Below are positions 43,191-56,553 of a stretch of DNA of 64,000 nucleotides, one piece after another. This stretch comes from Microstegium vimineum (taxonomy: Eukaryota; Streptophyta; Magnoliopsida; Poales; Poaceae): the NCBI GenBank assembly GCA_022036555.1, contig CM039120.1, positions 33,753,716 to 33,817,715 of the forward strand. The letters run 5' to 3'. The stretch's first letter is position 1. Each line of letters begins with the position of its first letter. Made by a program: the position numbers and the translations under genes. The notes below the pieces were generated by a model that was given only the letters and a program-made list of their open reading frames with translations, was not told the origin of the DNA and ran no database searches.

Positions 43191-44776
43191 ATCTCCCCCT
43201 TGATGAGTGCATTGTCAACACAAGTGCATTTCAGATTTGAGCCACAAGGTAAAGCTCTCCAAATGATCAAAAAGCTGAGAAAGCCAAAACGGGATCACTT
43301 GAGAGAAGCAAGGCGAATCCAAAACTTGGTTCCCAAAGACATGGGCAATGTCTCGACGCAACTAAGCAAAACAAAGCTAGCCCTCAAGAAGAGGCAGAAA
43401 CGGGCTCAACACCGCTAGCAAGTCCAAGATACTAATCACAAACTCTCAAAGCTCAAAAAACCAATTTAAGCACTAAGGGAGCTCAAAAGATACCAAGTGA
43501 AACCACTTACGTCCCTTAATGCTCAAGAAATAATCGAAACCTGTCGGAGCCAACAAAACAAGCTAGACCCTCCAGAAGAGGCAAAGGCTCAACACATCTA
43601 GCAAAAGCTCCCCCTGGGCAAAAGCACACTCAAGATACCGAAAGAGCTCTAAACCAATGAGATGCACTCTTTCTCCCCCTTGGAAGTAGATGGCTGAAAA
43701 TGGAATGAAATGCATATCTCTCCCCCTTGTTGACACATGTAGCTCATCAAACATCAACAACTCAAGATCCGGCTACAAATGCCATGAAATGCAAAATGAG
43801 TGCAAAAGCTTCATACTTAGATCTAAGACAATGAATAGATGCTCTAAGTGATGTGATCCTGTGAGAATAGGAAAAACTCTACTGGCCCAACAAAGAATCA
43901 AGTTGAGCTTAAGATCACTTTAGAAGCTATTTTAGAGAGCATTACATGTGTGAGCAAGGAATGGGTATCACCTCCTAGAGACAACTAGACATGGCAAACA
44001 AGATAGGATCTATCTCAAAGCAATCTCATGTATAGCAAGTAAAACTATCCCTAGCAAAGTTCATACAACAAGCCAATGACCCAACTGAATGTTTTCTTTT
44101 CAAATTTCAGAGTTTTGCAGCCAATTTTCAGTTTTAGGCACATTTAAGTTGTATGTGAGTGGTTGTCAGCAAAGTGATGCCACTGCTTACCAACCGGGCG
44201 AAGTCAAAGGACTTGACACACCGGTTTTGGTCATACACGACACCGCTCAAGTATCGACCCATATGTGAAGCAGTCTCGAACACACGGTGAAGTGCTCACA
44301 ATGCAGACCCAACTCAATCTTTCCAATTCACAAAACAGAGAGAAATTTCGTTTTAGATATTAATCATGGTGCTCAAAGGTAGTGAATGAAACGATGAAGA
44401 GCCATAGTTACAAGCTATATACAAGACAACCAAGAAGGATCTTCAAAAGCCTACACATGCTAGTGCCATTTCAGAGGTGACATGGGGAATTTAAATTCAG
44501 TTTTAAAGCTTTTCTACCTTAGCTCTATGGAATATCATATAGATCAAAAAGAGTCTAAGTTAGGCAACATCATAGACACATAAAGCACCTCAAACAGAGC
44601 ATAAATTCATTATATTGGCTATAAGTATGAAGCTTAAAATGAACTATGTCACAAATGCAAATGAGATGCACAATGCATTGACACCAACTAACACTAACAA
44701 GACACCAATTGAGAAGAAAGACAAAGAAAAGACAAAAAGAACCAAAAAGAACTATGAAGCACAAAACTTTCCTCCT
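43191..44776 (-). other. S3 3' UTR
   Basis: There is no gene. The LTR-adjacent tract ATCTCCCCCTTGATG is intact. Further CTCCCCCTT-type tracts lie near 43608, 43674 and 43720. The text is related to, but more diverged from, 20802-22439. Confidence 0.8.
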
Positions 44777-47700
44777 CTAAAAAGGAAAGCAAACACCCAA
44801 CTCGCCCCGAAGGCGAGAAAACGCAGCTTGATCCAACAGATTTGTTAGAATATCCGCAAGCTGGTTGTGGGTCTCGACATGCCGGAGGTCAAGGTCGCCC
44901 TTCTCGTAATGATCTCGCAAGAAATGAAAGCAAACCTCAATGTGCTTGGACTTTGAATGAATCATTGGATTTTTGGCCACCCTAATTGCACTCGTGCTAT
45001 CGTAAAGCAGATGCACCTTAGTAAGCTCAAGACCGAAATCTTTCAAAGTGGCAATCATCCAAATCAACTGCGAGCAACAGCTAGCCGCGGCAACGTACTC
45101 AGCTTCACATGTCGACTGTGCCACGCTAGACTGCTTGCGAGAAGACCAAGAAACCAAAGAAGACCCAAGAAACTGGCAAGTCCCAGAAGTGGTCTTCCGA
45201 TCAATTCGGCAACCGGCAAAGTCGGCGTCAGAATAACCGCAAAGCACAAGAGAGGAAGAGGTAGAGAACCAAAGTCCAAATTCGGGAGTGAAGCGTAAGT
45301 ACCTCATGATGCGTTTCACCGCCTGCTTGTCCAAAGTCCGTGGGGACGCCTGAAAGCGAGCACATAGGTAGACGGCGAACTGAATGTCCGGTCGGGTCGC
45401 CGTCAGGTATAGAAGCGACCCGATCATGCTTCGGTACTCGGTCTAGTCCACCGGCTCTCCTTCCTCGTCAGCATCCAAGGCAGTCGTAGTTGACATGGGC
45501 GTCAAAGGAGGCTTTGCCTCACCCATGTCAAACTTCTTCAAGATGTCCTTCGTGTACTTTCCTTGGTGCACAAATGTCCCTTCCCGGGTTTGCTTGATTT
45601 GCAACCCGAGAAAGAAAGTCAACTATCCCATCATGCTCATCTCAAATTCCCTACTCATAAGATTTGCAAACTTGGCAACAAGCGCATGAGAAGGACCACC
45701 AAAGATGATATCATCCACGTATATTTGGACAAGGAGAGTGTCTTTGCCTTGCTTGAGGAGAAACAACGTCTTATCTACCGATCCCATTTTAAAGCCCTTA
45801 GCAAGCAAAAACGTTTTTAGCCTATCATACCATGCTCTAGGTGCTTGTTTCAAACCATACAAAACTTTGTGAAGTTTAAAAACATGGTTTGGAAACTTGG
45901 GATTTTCGAAACCGGGAGGTTGTTTAACATAAACTTCCTCCTCTATGTAGCCATTTAAGAAAGCACTTTTAATGTCCATTTGAAACAGTTTAAAACCCTT
46001 AGAAGCCGCAAAAGCTAGAAGGATTCTAATGGCTTCTAAATGAGCTACAGGAGCAAAGGTTTCCTCATAGTCTATTCCCTCCTTTTGACAAAAGCCTTGA
46101 GCTACCAACCTAGCCTTGTTGCGCACTACCACCCCATCCTCGCTTTGTTTATTTTTGAAAACCCATTTGGTACCTATGGGGTGGCAACTAGGTGGTGGAG
46201 GAATTAAGACCCAAACGCGGCTTTGCTCGAAGTTTTCTAACTCCTCATGCATGGCATTAACCCAATCTGGATCCATCAAAGCATGTCCAACATCTCGGGG
46301 CTCAAAAGACGCGACAAAAGCCGAATGAGCAAAGTGAAAGAGATTGGACCTAGACCGCGTGACTCGACGGTCGATGTCGCCGATGATGTTCTCCAGCGGG
46401 TGCTGCCGCTGGATGTGGCGGGGAGCCTTCCTGGACAAAGTGGCCTCCCCCTCGACAGCAGCTGGAGCTCCCTCAGGTGCAATGGGCACCAACTGAGGAA
46501 GCTGCTCGAACGGCCCCCATGTAGAGGAAGTAGTCGGATCAGGACCATGAGCCGAAGTGGATGTCGCAGGGTCGACGGGGGCAGCCAGTGGAGTTGGCTC
46601 GGGATCACCGCAATCGGCTTCATCCTGCTCCTCCACAAAGATGCTAGTATTCACCTCATCATCACCTGCAAGCTCAAAAGCAGTGGAAACACAGGGCATA
46701 GTCTTATCGAAGGTAATCTCACAAGTCTCCATCACTCGGTTACTCTCAAGGTTAAGTGCACGATAAGCACGAGAGTGAGTAGAATAACAAAAAAGGATAC
46801 CGTCAGAAGACCGTGATTCAAATTTATCCAACTTACCGCCCTTTTTGAGGATGAAGCACCTGCACCCAAACACCTGTAGGTGACTTACCTTGGGTGGTCT
46901 CCCAAATCGCAACTCATAAGAAGTCTTCTTCTTGAAAGCTCGGAGGAAAATGCGATTGGAAACATAGCAAGCAGAACTAAGTGCTTCGGCCCAATACCGC
47001 CTAGGAGTCCTATGCTCATCGAGCATCGTCCTAGCCATCTCAACAAGGGTCTGATTCTTGCGCTCAACAACACCGTTCTGCCGGGGAGTGTGAGGAGGAA
47101 AACTGGTGATCGAGACCCAAAGAAGAGCAAAGAGGTGCAAATTGAGCATTCTTGAATTCTGTGCCATTGTCACTGTGGATAGCTCTCATGGCATTCTTAG
47201 GTAGCTCATTTTGCAATATCAAGATCAGATGTCGAACAAGTGGGAAAGCCTCATCCTTACTCTCCAACTCTCCAAAAAGAACACCCAAGAGTACCTCGAG
47301 TAGTCATCAACGACTACAACAACATACCACTTCCCTCCTTCCGACCTGACCCGAGCTGGACCAGCTGTGTCCATGTGTAAGAGCTCGCCAGGTCGAGTGG
47401 TCATGATCTCAGTCACAGGAGGATCGGAAGCAGCAACCAAATCCTTCTCGAACTTTAGCTTTGGCAATCCTTGGATAAGGTCCATTGAGCTAAGCCTTGC
47501 AAGCAAGTCAAAACTCAAATGTCCCAATCTCCTATGCCACTTCCAAAGCTCGAAAGAAGAACCGGCAAGAAGACAACGAGAATGTCCGGAAGAGATAGAA
47601 AAATCCGCACGAAAAACCTTCCCGAAGGGTAAAATCCGGCAAACAAGCTCACCACGAGAGTGCAAAATCCGAGAGAGATTAGGCTTGAAACTCACTCCAA

Positions 47701-47956
47701 AACCATGATCAAGGAGTTGCGAAACCGAAAGAAGGTTAAAATGCAAATTCGCAATCAAAGCAACATCCTTGAGGACAAAAGAAGAATTCACTCGGATGGA
47801 CCCTCGGGAGACAACCTTACCTTTACTCTTGTCCCCGAATGTGATATACTCGGTGTGGTGTACGGGGTCGAGGCTGGAGAACCACTTGGCACTTCCGGTC
47901 ATATGGCGTGAGCATCCGGAATCCACAAGCCAAGTCTTCTCCAGTCCTCCTTCCTA
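44777..47956 (-). pseudogene. S3 pol, broken
   Basis: Minus strand. Protease DSGCSRHMTG is intact (47926-47895). Integrase has WHRRLGH but the same 30-bp deletion of CHPC as S1 (about 47436) and the same 8-bp duplication (47260-47275). A 2-nt loss near 47092 restores the frame, so the frame holds again from HTPRQNGVVERKN to the RT. RT has FQMDIKSAFLN and YVDDIIF, then TAG at 45623-45625 (a Glu codon in relatives) and TAG near 45446 (Gln in relatives). RNase H follows in the same frame to GVCFPF at 44777, with changes such as LLYDSTSAI and ILTNLLD. The linker before RT is complete here, unlike in S1. Confidence 0.92.
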
Positions 47957-47958
47957 TA

Positions 47959-50505
47959 TCAATAAAAGGACATAGGGTGAGCAAACAGACCAACACTGGG
48001 GTTAGTAAACTGTGAAGGATACCAGTGTTGTCCCACTTGCCCAAATTATGGGTTAGGAGAAAAACAAAACATCTCCTGCCCCATGGAGGAATAGCGATCA
48101 CCACAATAGGGAAAACGTGGTCCGCTAGAGAAGGGTGGAGTAAAGCCACCGCCACGAGCCCGTAGTCGTATGGGTCACGACCGGTACCCCGCCGGGCATG
48201 ACCACCATGTGGTCTCGCCTCCTGAGGCCTAGTACCTTGAGGCATTGTACCTCTAGGCCTAGTAGGGCGCCTATGAACTTCTGGTTCACGCACCCCAACT
48301 CGTGGGTGGTACATGTCCCGGTTGTTCAACTCAAACTGCCTCCGATCATCTCTCTTCCTCCTAAAGCAAAACTCAGCCAAGTGCCCATCCCGCTCACAAT
48401 ACTCACAATGGTACCTCACCCCACTCTTGGTAGACACTCTCTTGTTGGGTTGGGTGGCTCTAACTTTCTTAGGAAGGGGATCACTAGAGATGTCTGGCAG
48501 TATGTCAAGTGGGTTGCGAAGATGGTTCGGTTTTGCAATCCACACTTGATTCTGTGGAGTGGTTTTGGGTGGCTCTTCAAACACACCATCTCTCATAGGA
48601 AATTCAGAGGGGTTGGTAGGCTTAGGTGGAGTTATCTTGGTAATCTTGAGAGTTGTGGTGGGTTTCTCATTCTCGCTCAAACCACTGCACTCACTGATCT
48701 TACCGAACAAGCTATCGTCCTTCCCACCTAAAGCAAAGTCTACTCCCGTGCTGCCAGCCCTTTTGCATTGGCTAAGCATCATCCCCAACTGCGGCTCTCG
48801 GCAAGACACCCAGCTCAAGATGGACCAAAGGTATGTGTTTTTTTCCTTGGTATGCATCTTGTCGTGTCTGCACGATGCGATCTCAAGCTCCAAAGCCTCA
48901 AAGCGATCCGACTCTCTAGTGCTATCTGAGCTGACCTTCTCTAGCACAACAATCCTAGCATCTCTCTGTGCCAGCTCAGAACGCAAGCCTAAGCAAGACT
49001 TGCACGCACCAAGTAAGCTAGGCCCAGCCTTTAGCTCACTGACCTCCTCAAGTAGAGTGTCATACTTATCCTAGAGAGTGACAAGACTGGACATGTGGAT
49101 GGCACACGCATCACACTCTACCTCCTCGGTAACCACCACTGATGCCTTAGAAAACTCCAACTCATGCAGCGTGCTAAGATACTTAGCCTTGAAATCGCTC
49201 CTCTTGCACGCGGCACGTTTGAGCAAAGCATCCTGACTCATCAAGGTGTCGTTTAGAGACTCAATCTCGAGAGAGAGGGACTCGACAGTGGGTGGTACCT
49301 CGGGTGTGTCGGAGTCGTAGTCGTAGTCGGGGCCTTCCTTGCGCTTGCCGACCTTGCCTTCTTCAATCGCTATGGTGCAAAAGCCATCATGCTTGGCGTC
49401 AGCGTAGAAGCATAGGCCGTTGAGCTTGTCCTCAACCTTTCCCTTGGACTCATCATCACTCGAAGAAGCACCTCCGTCGGAGGAGGCATCAATGTCGCTG
49501 AGGGAGGCGAGGAAGGCTCGGTGCTTGGCCTTCACCTTGTTGATCACCTTCTTGGAGGACCTTTGGTGGTAGCCACCCTTGGGCTTGTGCTTGTCCTCGA
49601 AGTGGCTCACCCTCAGATTTCTTGGGGCAGTTTGCGATGAAGTGATCCTCATCACCACAATGGTAGCACCCCTTGGCTGAGCCACCACGCCGACGGTTCA
49701 AACGGTTGTTGTGAAACCGTGAGAACTTGGTGATGACCAAAGCCAGCTCATCATCTCCAAGAGCCTCCACTTGATCCTCTGTCACAAAAATCAAAGACAA
49801 AGCGAACAAAGATTGTGAAGGGTCAGAGGAGGAAGAAGACGTACCGCCGGGGCCAGAAACCAATGCCATAGATGGTTTCGACGGGTTTTCAAGCTTGGCC
49901 TGGGTCTGGTAGTCAATCTCTGAGGACTTGAGCTTGTTGAATAGCTCGTCCACGGTTAGGGCATCATAGCCCGGTGACTCCTGAATGGCAGCCACCTTCA
50001 TCTCCCACACCTTCCGATCAAGAGCATGCAAAAGCTTGATAGCCATCTCATGATCATCACAAGGAAAGTTGGCCCGATTAGCACACATCTTGTTGATGAT
50101 AGATTGGAAGCGAGTGAAAATCCCGTCAACAGATTCGCCGCCCAACTGAGCAAAGTTCTCGTACTCTCTACGGCATGTGTCGAAGAGTCTGGAATTGATC
50201 TGAGGGTTGCCCTCATGATATCTCAAGAGTGTTTGCCAGATCTCCCTTGCTGTAGTGAGACTCAAAACCCGCTCAAACTCTGGAAGAGACAAACAAGAGA
50301 AGAGAATGCTACTGGCTCTTGCGTTTGACGCATGCTGCGTAACCTGGGCATCGGTGATCCGAGCCTCAAGAACCACGTAGTTCTCATTCTCACAAATATC
50401 CCAAAACTTTGTGTCAAACCCTTGGAGGTAAGCCGACATGCGTACCTTCCAATAGGAAAAGTTGGTTCCATCGAAGTAGGGAGGTTTACCAGCACCTCGC
50501 TCCAT
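47959..50505 (-). pseudogene. S3 gag, full length with both zinc knuckles, broken
   Basis: On the minus strand, ATG at 50505 opens MERGAGKPPYFDGTN. The capsid region is open to the first knuckle CYHCGDEDHFIANC (about 49650). A small deletion near 49610 removes the basic segment after the knuckle and shifts the frame. The following frame has FEDKHKPKGGYHQRSSKK, the acidic stretch and the coiled coil, and meets TAG at 49071-49073 (CAG in relatives). It continues through the second knuckle CEYCERDGHLAEFC, the only intact one of four. One base is missing near 48157 in the Gly-rich tail. The gag stop TGA is at 47959-47961. The leader extends to about 50536. Confidence 0.9.
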
Positions 50506-50548
50506 GTCGCCTTCGCGGATCAAGAACCGTGTAAGGATCAATCCACCA

Positions 50549-51673
50549 TGTCACTCTCCAGGACAAGTATGACACTCTACTTGAGGAGGTCAGTGAGCTG
50601 AAGGCTAGGCCTAGCTTACTTGGTGCGTGCAAGTCTTGCTTAGGCTTGCGTTCTGAGCTGGCACAAAGAGATGCTAGGATTGTTGTGCTAGAGAAGGTCA
50701 GCTCAGATAGCACTAGAGAGTCGGATCACTTTGAGGCTTTGGAGCTTGAGATCGCGTCGTGCAGACACGACAAGATGCGTACTGAGGAAGAAAACACATA
50801 CCTTCGGCCCATATTGAGCTAAGTGTCTTGCCGAGAGCCACAGTTGGGGATGATGCTCAGCCAATGCAAAAGGGCAGGTAGCACGAGAGTAGGCTTTGCT
50901 ATAGGTGGGAAGGACGATAGCATGTTCATTAAGATCGGGGAGTGCAGTGGTTTGAGCAAGAATGAGAAACCCACCACAACTACCAAACTTACCAAGATCA
51001 CTCCACCTAAGCCTACCAACCCCTCTGAGTTTCCTATGAGAGATGGTGTGTTTGAAGAGCCACCCAAAACCACTCCATAGAAGCAAGTGTGGGTTGCCAA
51101 ACCGAACCACCTTCGCAACCCACTTGACACACTGCAGACATCGCTAGTGATCCCCTTCCTAAGAAAGCTAGAGCCACCCAACCCAACAAGAGAGTGCCTA
51201 CCAAGAGTGCGGTGAGGTGTCGTTGTGAGTATTGTGAGAGGGATGGGCATTTGGCTGAGTCTTTCTATAGTGGGAAGAGAGATGATCGAAGGCAGTTTGA
51301 GTTGAACAACTGGGACATGTACCACCCACCAATTGGGGCACGTGGACCGAAAGTTCGAAGGCGCACTACTAGGCCTAGAGGTACAATGCCTCAAGGTGCT
51401 AGGACTCAGGAGGCGAGACCACGCGGTGGTTGTGCCCGGCGGGGTACCGGTCGTGAACCATACGACTACGGGCCTCGTGGCGGTGGCTTTGCTCCACCTT
51501 TCTTTAGCGGACCACGTTTTCCCTATCGTGGTGATCGCTATCCCTCCATGGGGCAAGAGATGTTTGGTTTTTCTCCTAACCCATTCTTTGGGCAAGTGGG
51601 ACAACACTGGTATCCTTCACAGTTTACTAACCCTAGTGTTGGTCCATTTGCTCACCCTATGTCTTTTTATTGA
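50549..51673 (+). pseudogene. S4 gag C-terminal half, truncated at the head-to-head junction
   Basis: It starts inside the coiled coil at TGTCACTCTCCAGG (same point as 31026 in S2), without ATG, leader or LTR. TAA lies at 50819, the TAG at 51078 is shared with S2, and a 1-nt loss near 51134 is also shared. The second knuckle is decayed (CEYCERDGHLAESF). The tail ends HPMSFY with TGA at 51671. Confidence 0.88.
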
Positions 51674-51684
51674 TGTAGGAAGGA

Positions 51685-54600
51685 GGATTGGAGGAGACTT
51701 GGCTTGTGGATTTCGGATGTTCACACCATATGACCGGAAGTGCCAAGTGGTTCTCCAGCCTCGACCCCGTGCGCCACACCGAGTATATCACATTCGGGGA
51801 CAAGAGTAAAGGTAAGGTTGTCTCCCGGGGGTCCATCCGAGTCAATTCGTCTTTTGTCCTCAAGGATGTTGCTTTGGTTGCAAATTTCCATTTTAACCTT
51901 CTATCGGTTTCGCAACTCCTTGAAGACGGTTTTGAGGTGAGCTTTAAGCCAAACCTCTCTCGGATTTTGGACTCTCGGGGTGATCTTGTTTGCCGGATTT
52001 TGCCCTTCGGGAAGGTTTTTCGTGCGGATTTTTCTATCTCTTCTAGACCTTCTCATTGTCTTCTTGCCGGTTCTTCCTCCAAGCTTTGGAAGTGGCATAG
52101 GAGATTGGGACATTTGAGTTTTGACTTGCTTGCGAAGCTTAGCTCAATGGACCTTATCCAAGGATTGCCAAAGCTAAAGTTCGAGAAGGACTTGGTTTGC
52201 CATCCTTGCAGGCATGGCAAGATGGTTGTCGCTTCCCATCCTCCTGTGACTGAGATCATGACCACTCAACCTGGCGAGCTCTTACACATGGACATAGTTG
52301 GTCCAGCTCAGGTTAGGTCGGAAAGAGGGAAGTGGTATGTTGTTGTAGTCATTGATGACTACTCGAGGTACTCTTGGGTGTTCTTTTTGGAGAGTAAGGA
52401 TGAGGCTTTTCCGCTTGTTCGAGATCTGATTTTGAGATTGCAAAATGAGCTACCTAAGAATGCCATGAGAGCTATCCACAGTGACAATGGCACATAATTC
52501 AAGAATGCTCACTTTGCATCTATTTGCTCTTCTTTGGGTCTCGATCACCAGTTTTCCTCACCTCGCACTCCCAAGCAGAACGGTGTTGTTGAGCGCAAGA
52601 ATCAGACCCTTGTTGAGATGGTCAGGACGATGCTCGATGAGTATAGGACTCCCAGGCGGTATGGGCCGAAGCACTCAGTTCTTCTTGCTATGTTTCCAAT
52701 CGCATTTTCCTCCAAGCTTTCAATTAGAAGACTTCTTATGAGTTGCGATCTGGGAGACCACCCAAGGTAAGTCACCTACGGGTGTTTGGGTGCAGGTGCT
52801 TCATCCTCAAAAAGGGCGGTAAGTTGGATAAATTTGAATCACGGTCTTCTGACGGTATCTTTCTTGGTTATTCTACTCACTCTCGTGCTTATCATGCACT
52901 TAACCTTGAGACTAACTGAGTGATGGAGACTTGTGAGATTATCTTCGATGAGACTATGCCCTGTGTTTCCACTGCTTTTGAGCTTGCAAGTGATGATGAG
53001 GTGAACACTAGCATCTTTGTGGAGGAGGAGCATGATGATGCCGATTGGGGTGATCCCGAGCCAACTCCACTGGCTGCCCCGATCGACCCTGCGACGTCCA
53101 CTTCGGCTCATGGTCCCGATCCGACTACTTCCTCTACATGGGGGCCGTTCGAGCAGCTTCCTCAGTCGGTGCCCGTTGCACCTGAGGGTGCTCCAGCTGC
53201 TGTCGAGGGGGAGGCCACTTCGTCCAGACAGGCTCCCCGGCACATCCAGCGGCAGCACCCGCTAGAGAACATCATCAGCGATATTGACCATCGAGTCACG
53301 CGGTCCAGGTCTTATATCTCTCACTTTGCTCATTCAGTTTTTGTCGCGTCTTTTGAGCCCCGAGATGTTGGGCACGCTTTGATGGATCTGGATTGCGTTA
53401 ATGCCATGCATGAGGAGTTAGAAAACTTTGAGCGAAACCACGTTTGGGTCTTAGTTCCTCCACCACCTAGCTGCCACCCCATAGGTACCAAATGCGTTTT
53501 CAAAAATAAACAAAGCGAAGATGGGGTGGTAGTGCGCAACAAGGCTGGGTTGGTAGCTCAAGGCTTTTGTCAAAAGGAGGGAATAGACTATGAGGAAACC
53601 TTTGCTCCCGTAGCTCGTTTAGAAGGCATTAGAATCCTTCTAGCTTTTGTGGCTTCTAAGGGTTTTAAACTTTTTCAAATGGACGTTAAAAGTGCTTTCT
53701 TAAATGGCTACATAGAGGAGGAAGTTTATGTTAAACAACATCCCGGTTTCAAAAATCCCAAGTTTCCAAACCATGTTTTTAAACTTCACAAAGTTTTGTA
53801 TGGTTTGAAACAAGCATCTAGAGCATGGTATGATAGGCTAAAAACCTTTTTGCTTGCTAAGGGTTTTAAAATGGGATCGGTAGATAAGACGTTGTTTCTC
53901 CTCCAGCAAGGCAAAAACACTCTCCTTGTCCAAATATACGTGGATGATATCATCTTTGGTGGTTCTTCTCATGCTCTTGTTGCCAAGTTTGTAGATCTTA
54001 TGAGCAGGGAATTTGAGATGAGCATGATGGGAGAGTTGACTTTCTTTCTTGGGTTGCAAATCAAGCAAACCCAGGAAGGGAAGTTTGTGCACCAAGGCAA
54101 GTACACGAAGGACATCTTAAAGAAGTTTGACATGGGTGAGGCAAAGCCCCTCTCGACGCCCATGTCGACTACGACTGCCTTGGATGCGGACGAGGAAGGA
54201 GAGGCGGTGGACCAGACCGAGTACCGAAGCATGATCGGGTCGCTTCTGTACCTAATGGCGATCCGGCCGGACATTCAGTTCACCAACTGCCTGTGTGCTC
54301 GCTTTCAGGCGTCCCCACGGACTTCGCAAAAGAAGGTGGTGAAACGCATCATGAGGTACTTGCGCTTCACTCCCTAATTTGGTCTTTGGTTTTCCACCTC
54401 TTCCTCTCTTGTGCTTTGCGGTTATTCTGACGTCGACTTTGCCGGTTGCCGACTTGATCGGAAGTCCACTTCTTGGACTTGCTAGTTTCTCGGGTCCTCT
54501 TTGGTTTATTGGTCTTCTCGCAAGCAGTCTAGCATGGCACAGTCAACGTGCGAAGCTGAGTACGTTGCCGCGGCTAGCTGTTGCTCGCAGTTGATTTGGA

Positions 54601-54882
54601 TGATTGACACTTTGAAAGATTTCGGTCTTGAGCTTACTAAGGTGCCTCTGCTTTGCGATAGCACGAGTGCAGATTAGTGTGGCCAAAAATCCCGTGCTTC
54701 ACTCTAAGACCAAGAACATTGAGGTCCGCTTTCACTTCTTGCGTGATATCTACTAGAAGGGAGACATTGACCTCCGGCATGTCGAGACCCAAAACCAGCT
54801 TGCGGATATTCTCAGAAAGCCTTTGGAACAAGCTGCGTTTTCTCGCCTTCGGGGCGAGTTGGGTGTTTGCTTTCCTTTTTAG
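51685..54882 (+). pseudogene. S4 pol, broken; RT part still open
   Basis: Protease reads VDFGCSHHMTG, so the catalytic DSG has become DFG. Integrase keeps WHRRLGH and CHPCRHGKM and ends at TAA 52495 right after SDNGT, the same nonsense codon as in S2. A 1-nt loss near 52662 and TGA at 52917 follow. The frame 52920-54377 is open for 485 codons and holds the linker and the whole RT (FQMDVKSAFLNGYIEEEVYVKQHPGF, YVDDIIFGG), then ends at the TAA shared with S2. RNase H (54378-54882) has TAG near 54480, an inserted base near 54670 and another stop. VKQHPGFKNP and LEGIRILLAFV set S2 and S4 apart from S1 and S3. Confidence 0.92.
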
Positions 54883-56553
54883 AGGAGGAAAGTTTTGTGT
54901 ATTATAGCTCTTTTTGGTTCTTTTTGTCTTTTCTTTCTTTTCTTTAGTGTCTTTTTAGTTGTTAATTGGTGTCATTGCATTTTGCATCTCATTTGCACTT
55001 GTAACATAGTTCATTTTAAGCTTCAGACCTATAGCCGATATAATGAATCTATGCTCTGTTTGAGGTGCTTTATGTGTCTATGGTGTTGCCTAACTTAGAC
55101 TCCCTTTGATCTCTTGATATGCAAGGCTAAGTTAGAAAAGCTTTAAAACTGAATTTAATTCCCCATGTCACCTCTGAAATGACACTAGCATGTGTAGGCT
55201 TTTGAAGATCCTTCTTGGTTGTTTTGTATATAGCTTGTAACTATGGCTCTTCATTATTTCATTCACTTCCATTGAGCACCATGATTAATATTGAACTAAA
55301 ATGAAATTGCTCTCTGTTTTGTGAATTGGAAAGATCGAGTTGGGTCTACATTGTGAGCACTTCACCGTGTGTTCAAGACTGCTACCCATACGGGTGGAAC
55401 TTGAGCGGTGTGTTAAGTCCTTTGACTTCGCCCGGTTGGTAAGCAGTGGCATCACTTTGTTTACAACCACTCGCATACAACTTAAATGTGCCTAAAACTG
55501 AAATTTTGGCTGCAAAACTCTGAAATTTGAAAAATTCATTCTGTTGGGTCATTGGCTTGTTGTATGAACTTTGCTAGGGATAGTTCTACTTTCTATACAT
55601 GAGATTGCTTTGAGATAGATCCTATCTTGTTTGCCATGTTTAGTTGTCTCTAGGAGGTGATACTCATTCCTCGCTCTCACATGTAATGCTCTCTTAAATA
55701 GCTTCTAAAGTGATCTTAAACTCAACTTGAGTCTTTGTTGGGCACGTAGAGCTTTTCCTATTCTCACAGGATCACATCACTTAGAGCATCTATTTATTGT
55801 CTTAGCTCTATGTATGAAGCTTTTTGCACTCATTTTGCATTTCATGGCATTTTTGGCTGAAATCTTGAGTTTAGAGCTTTGATGAGCTTCATGTGTCAAC
55901 AAGGGGGAGAAATGTGCATTTCATTCATATTCAACCAAGGGGGAGAACAATGCATTTTCATACTTTCATTAGTCAAGGGGCAGGAATTGGAAATTGTGGC
56001 CTTTGAGCTTTGGTCCGATTTGGTCCTTAATTGGTATCTCTTTTACGTACTTGGCTCGTTTAACTCTTTCTTGGTATCTTGAATGTCCATGTTCCCAGGG
56101 GGAGTTTGTGCTAGATGCGTTGAGCCTTTGCCTCTTCTGGAGGGTCTAGCTTGCCTTGTTGGCGTCGACAGGTTTCGATTGCTTCTTGAGCTTTAAGTGA
56201 TTTAATTGGTATCTTTTGAGCTCCCTTAGTGTTTTAATTGGTTTTCTAAGCTTTGAGAGCTGTGATTGGTTTCTTGGACTTGCTAGCGGTGTTGAGCCCA
56301 TTTTCTGCCTCTTCTTGAGGGCTAGCTTTGTTTTGCTTGGTTGCGTCGAGCCGTTGCCCATATGCTTTTGTTTGGCATTAGTAAGTGGCTTTGTCATAAG
56401 GAGTTTGAGGGTGTTTCTAAACTGGTATCGTTTTGCTTCTCTTAAGTGACCCCGTTTTGGTTTTGTTAGCTTTTTGGTCATTTGGAGAGCTTTACCTTGT
56501 GGCTCAAATATGAAATGCACTTGTGTTGACAATGCACTCATCAAGGGGGAGAT
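54883..56553 (+). other. S4 3' UTR with polypurine tracts
   Basis: There is no gene. CAAGGGGGAGAA-type tracts occur near 55899 and 55937, a decayed one near 55975, AGGGGGAGT near 56097, and an intact LTR-adjacent tract CAAGGGGGAGAT at 56542-56553. It is almost a copy of 35360-37052. Confidence 0.8.
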
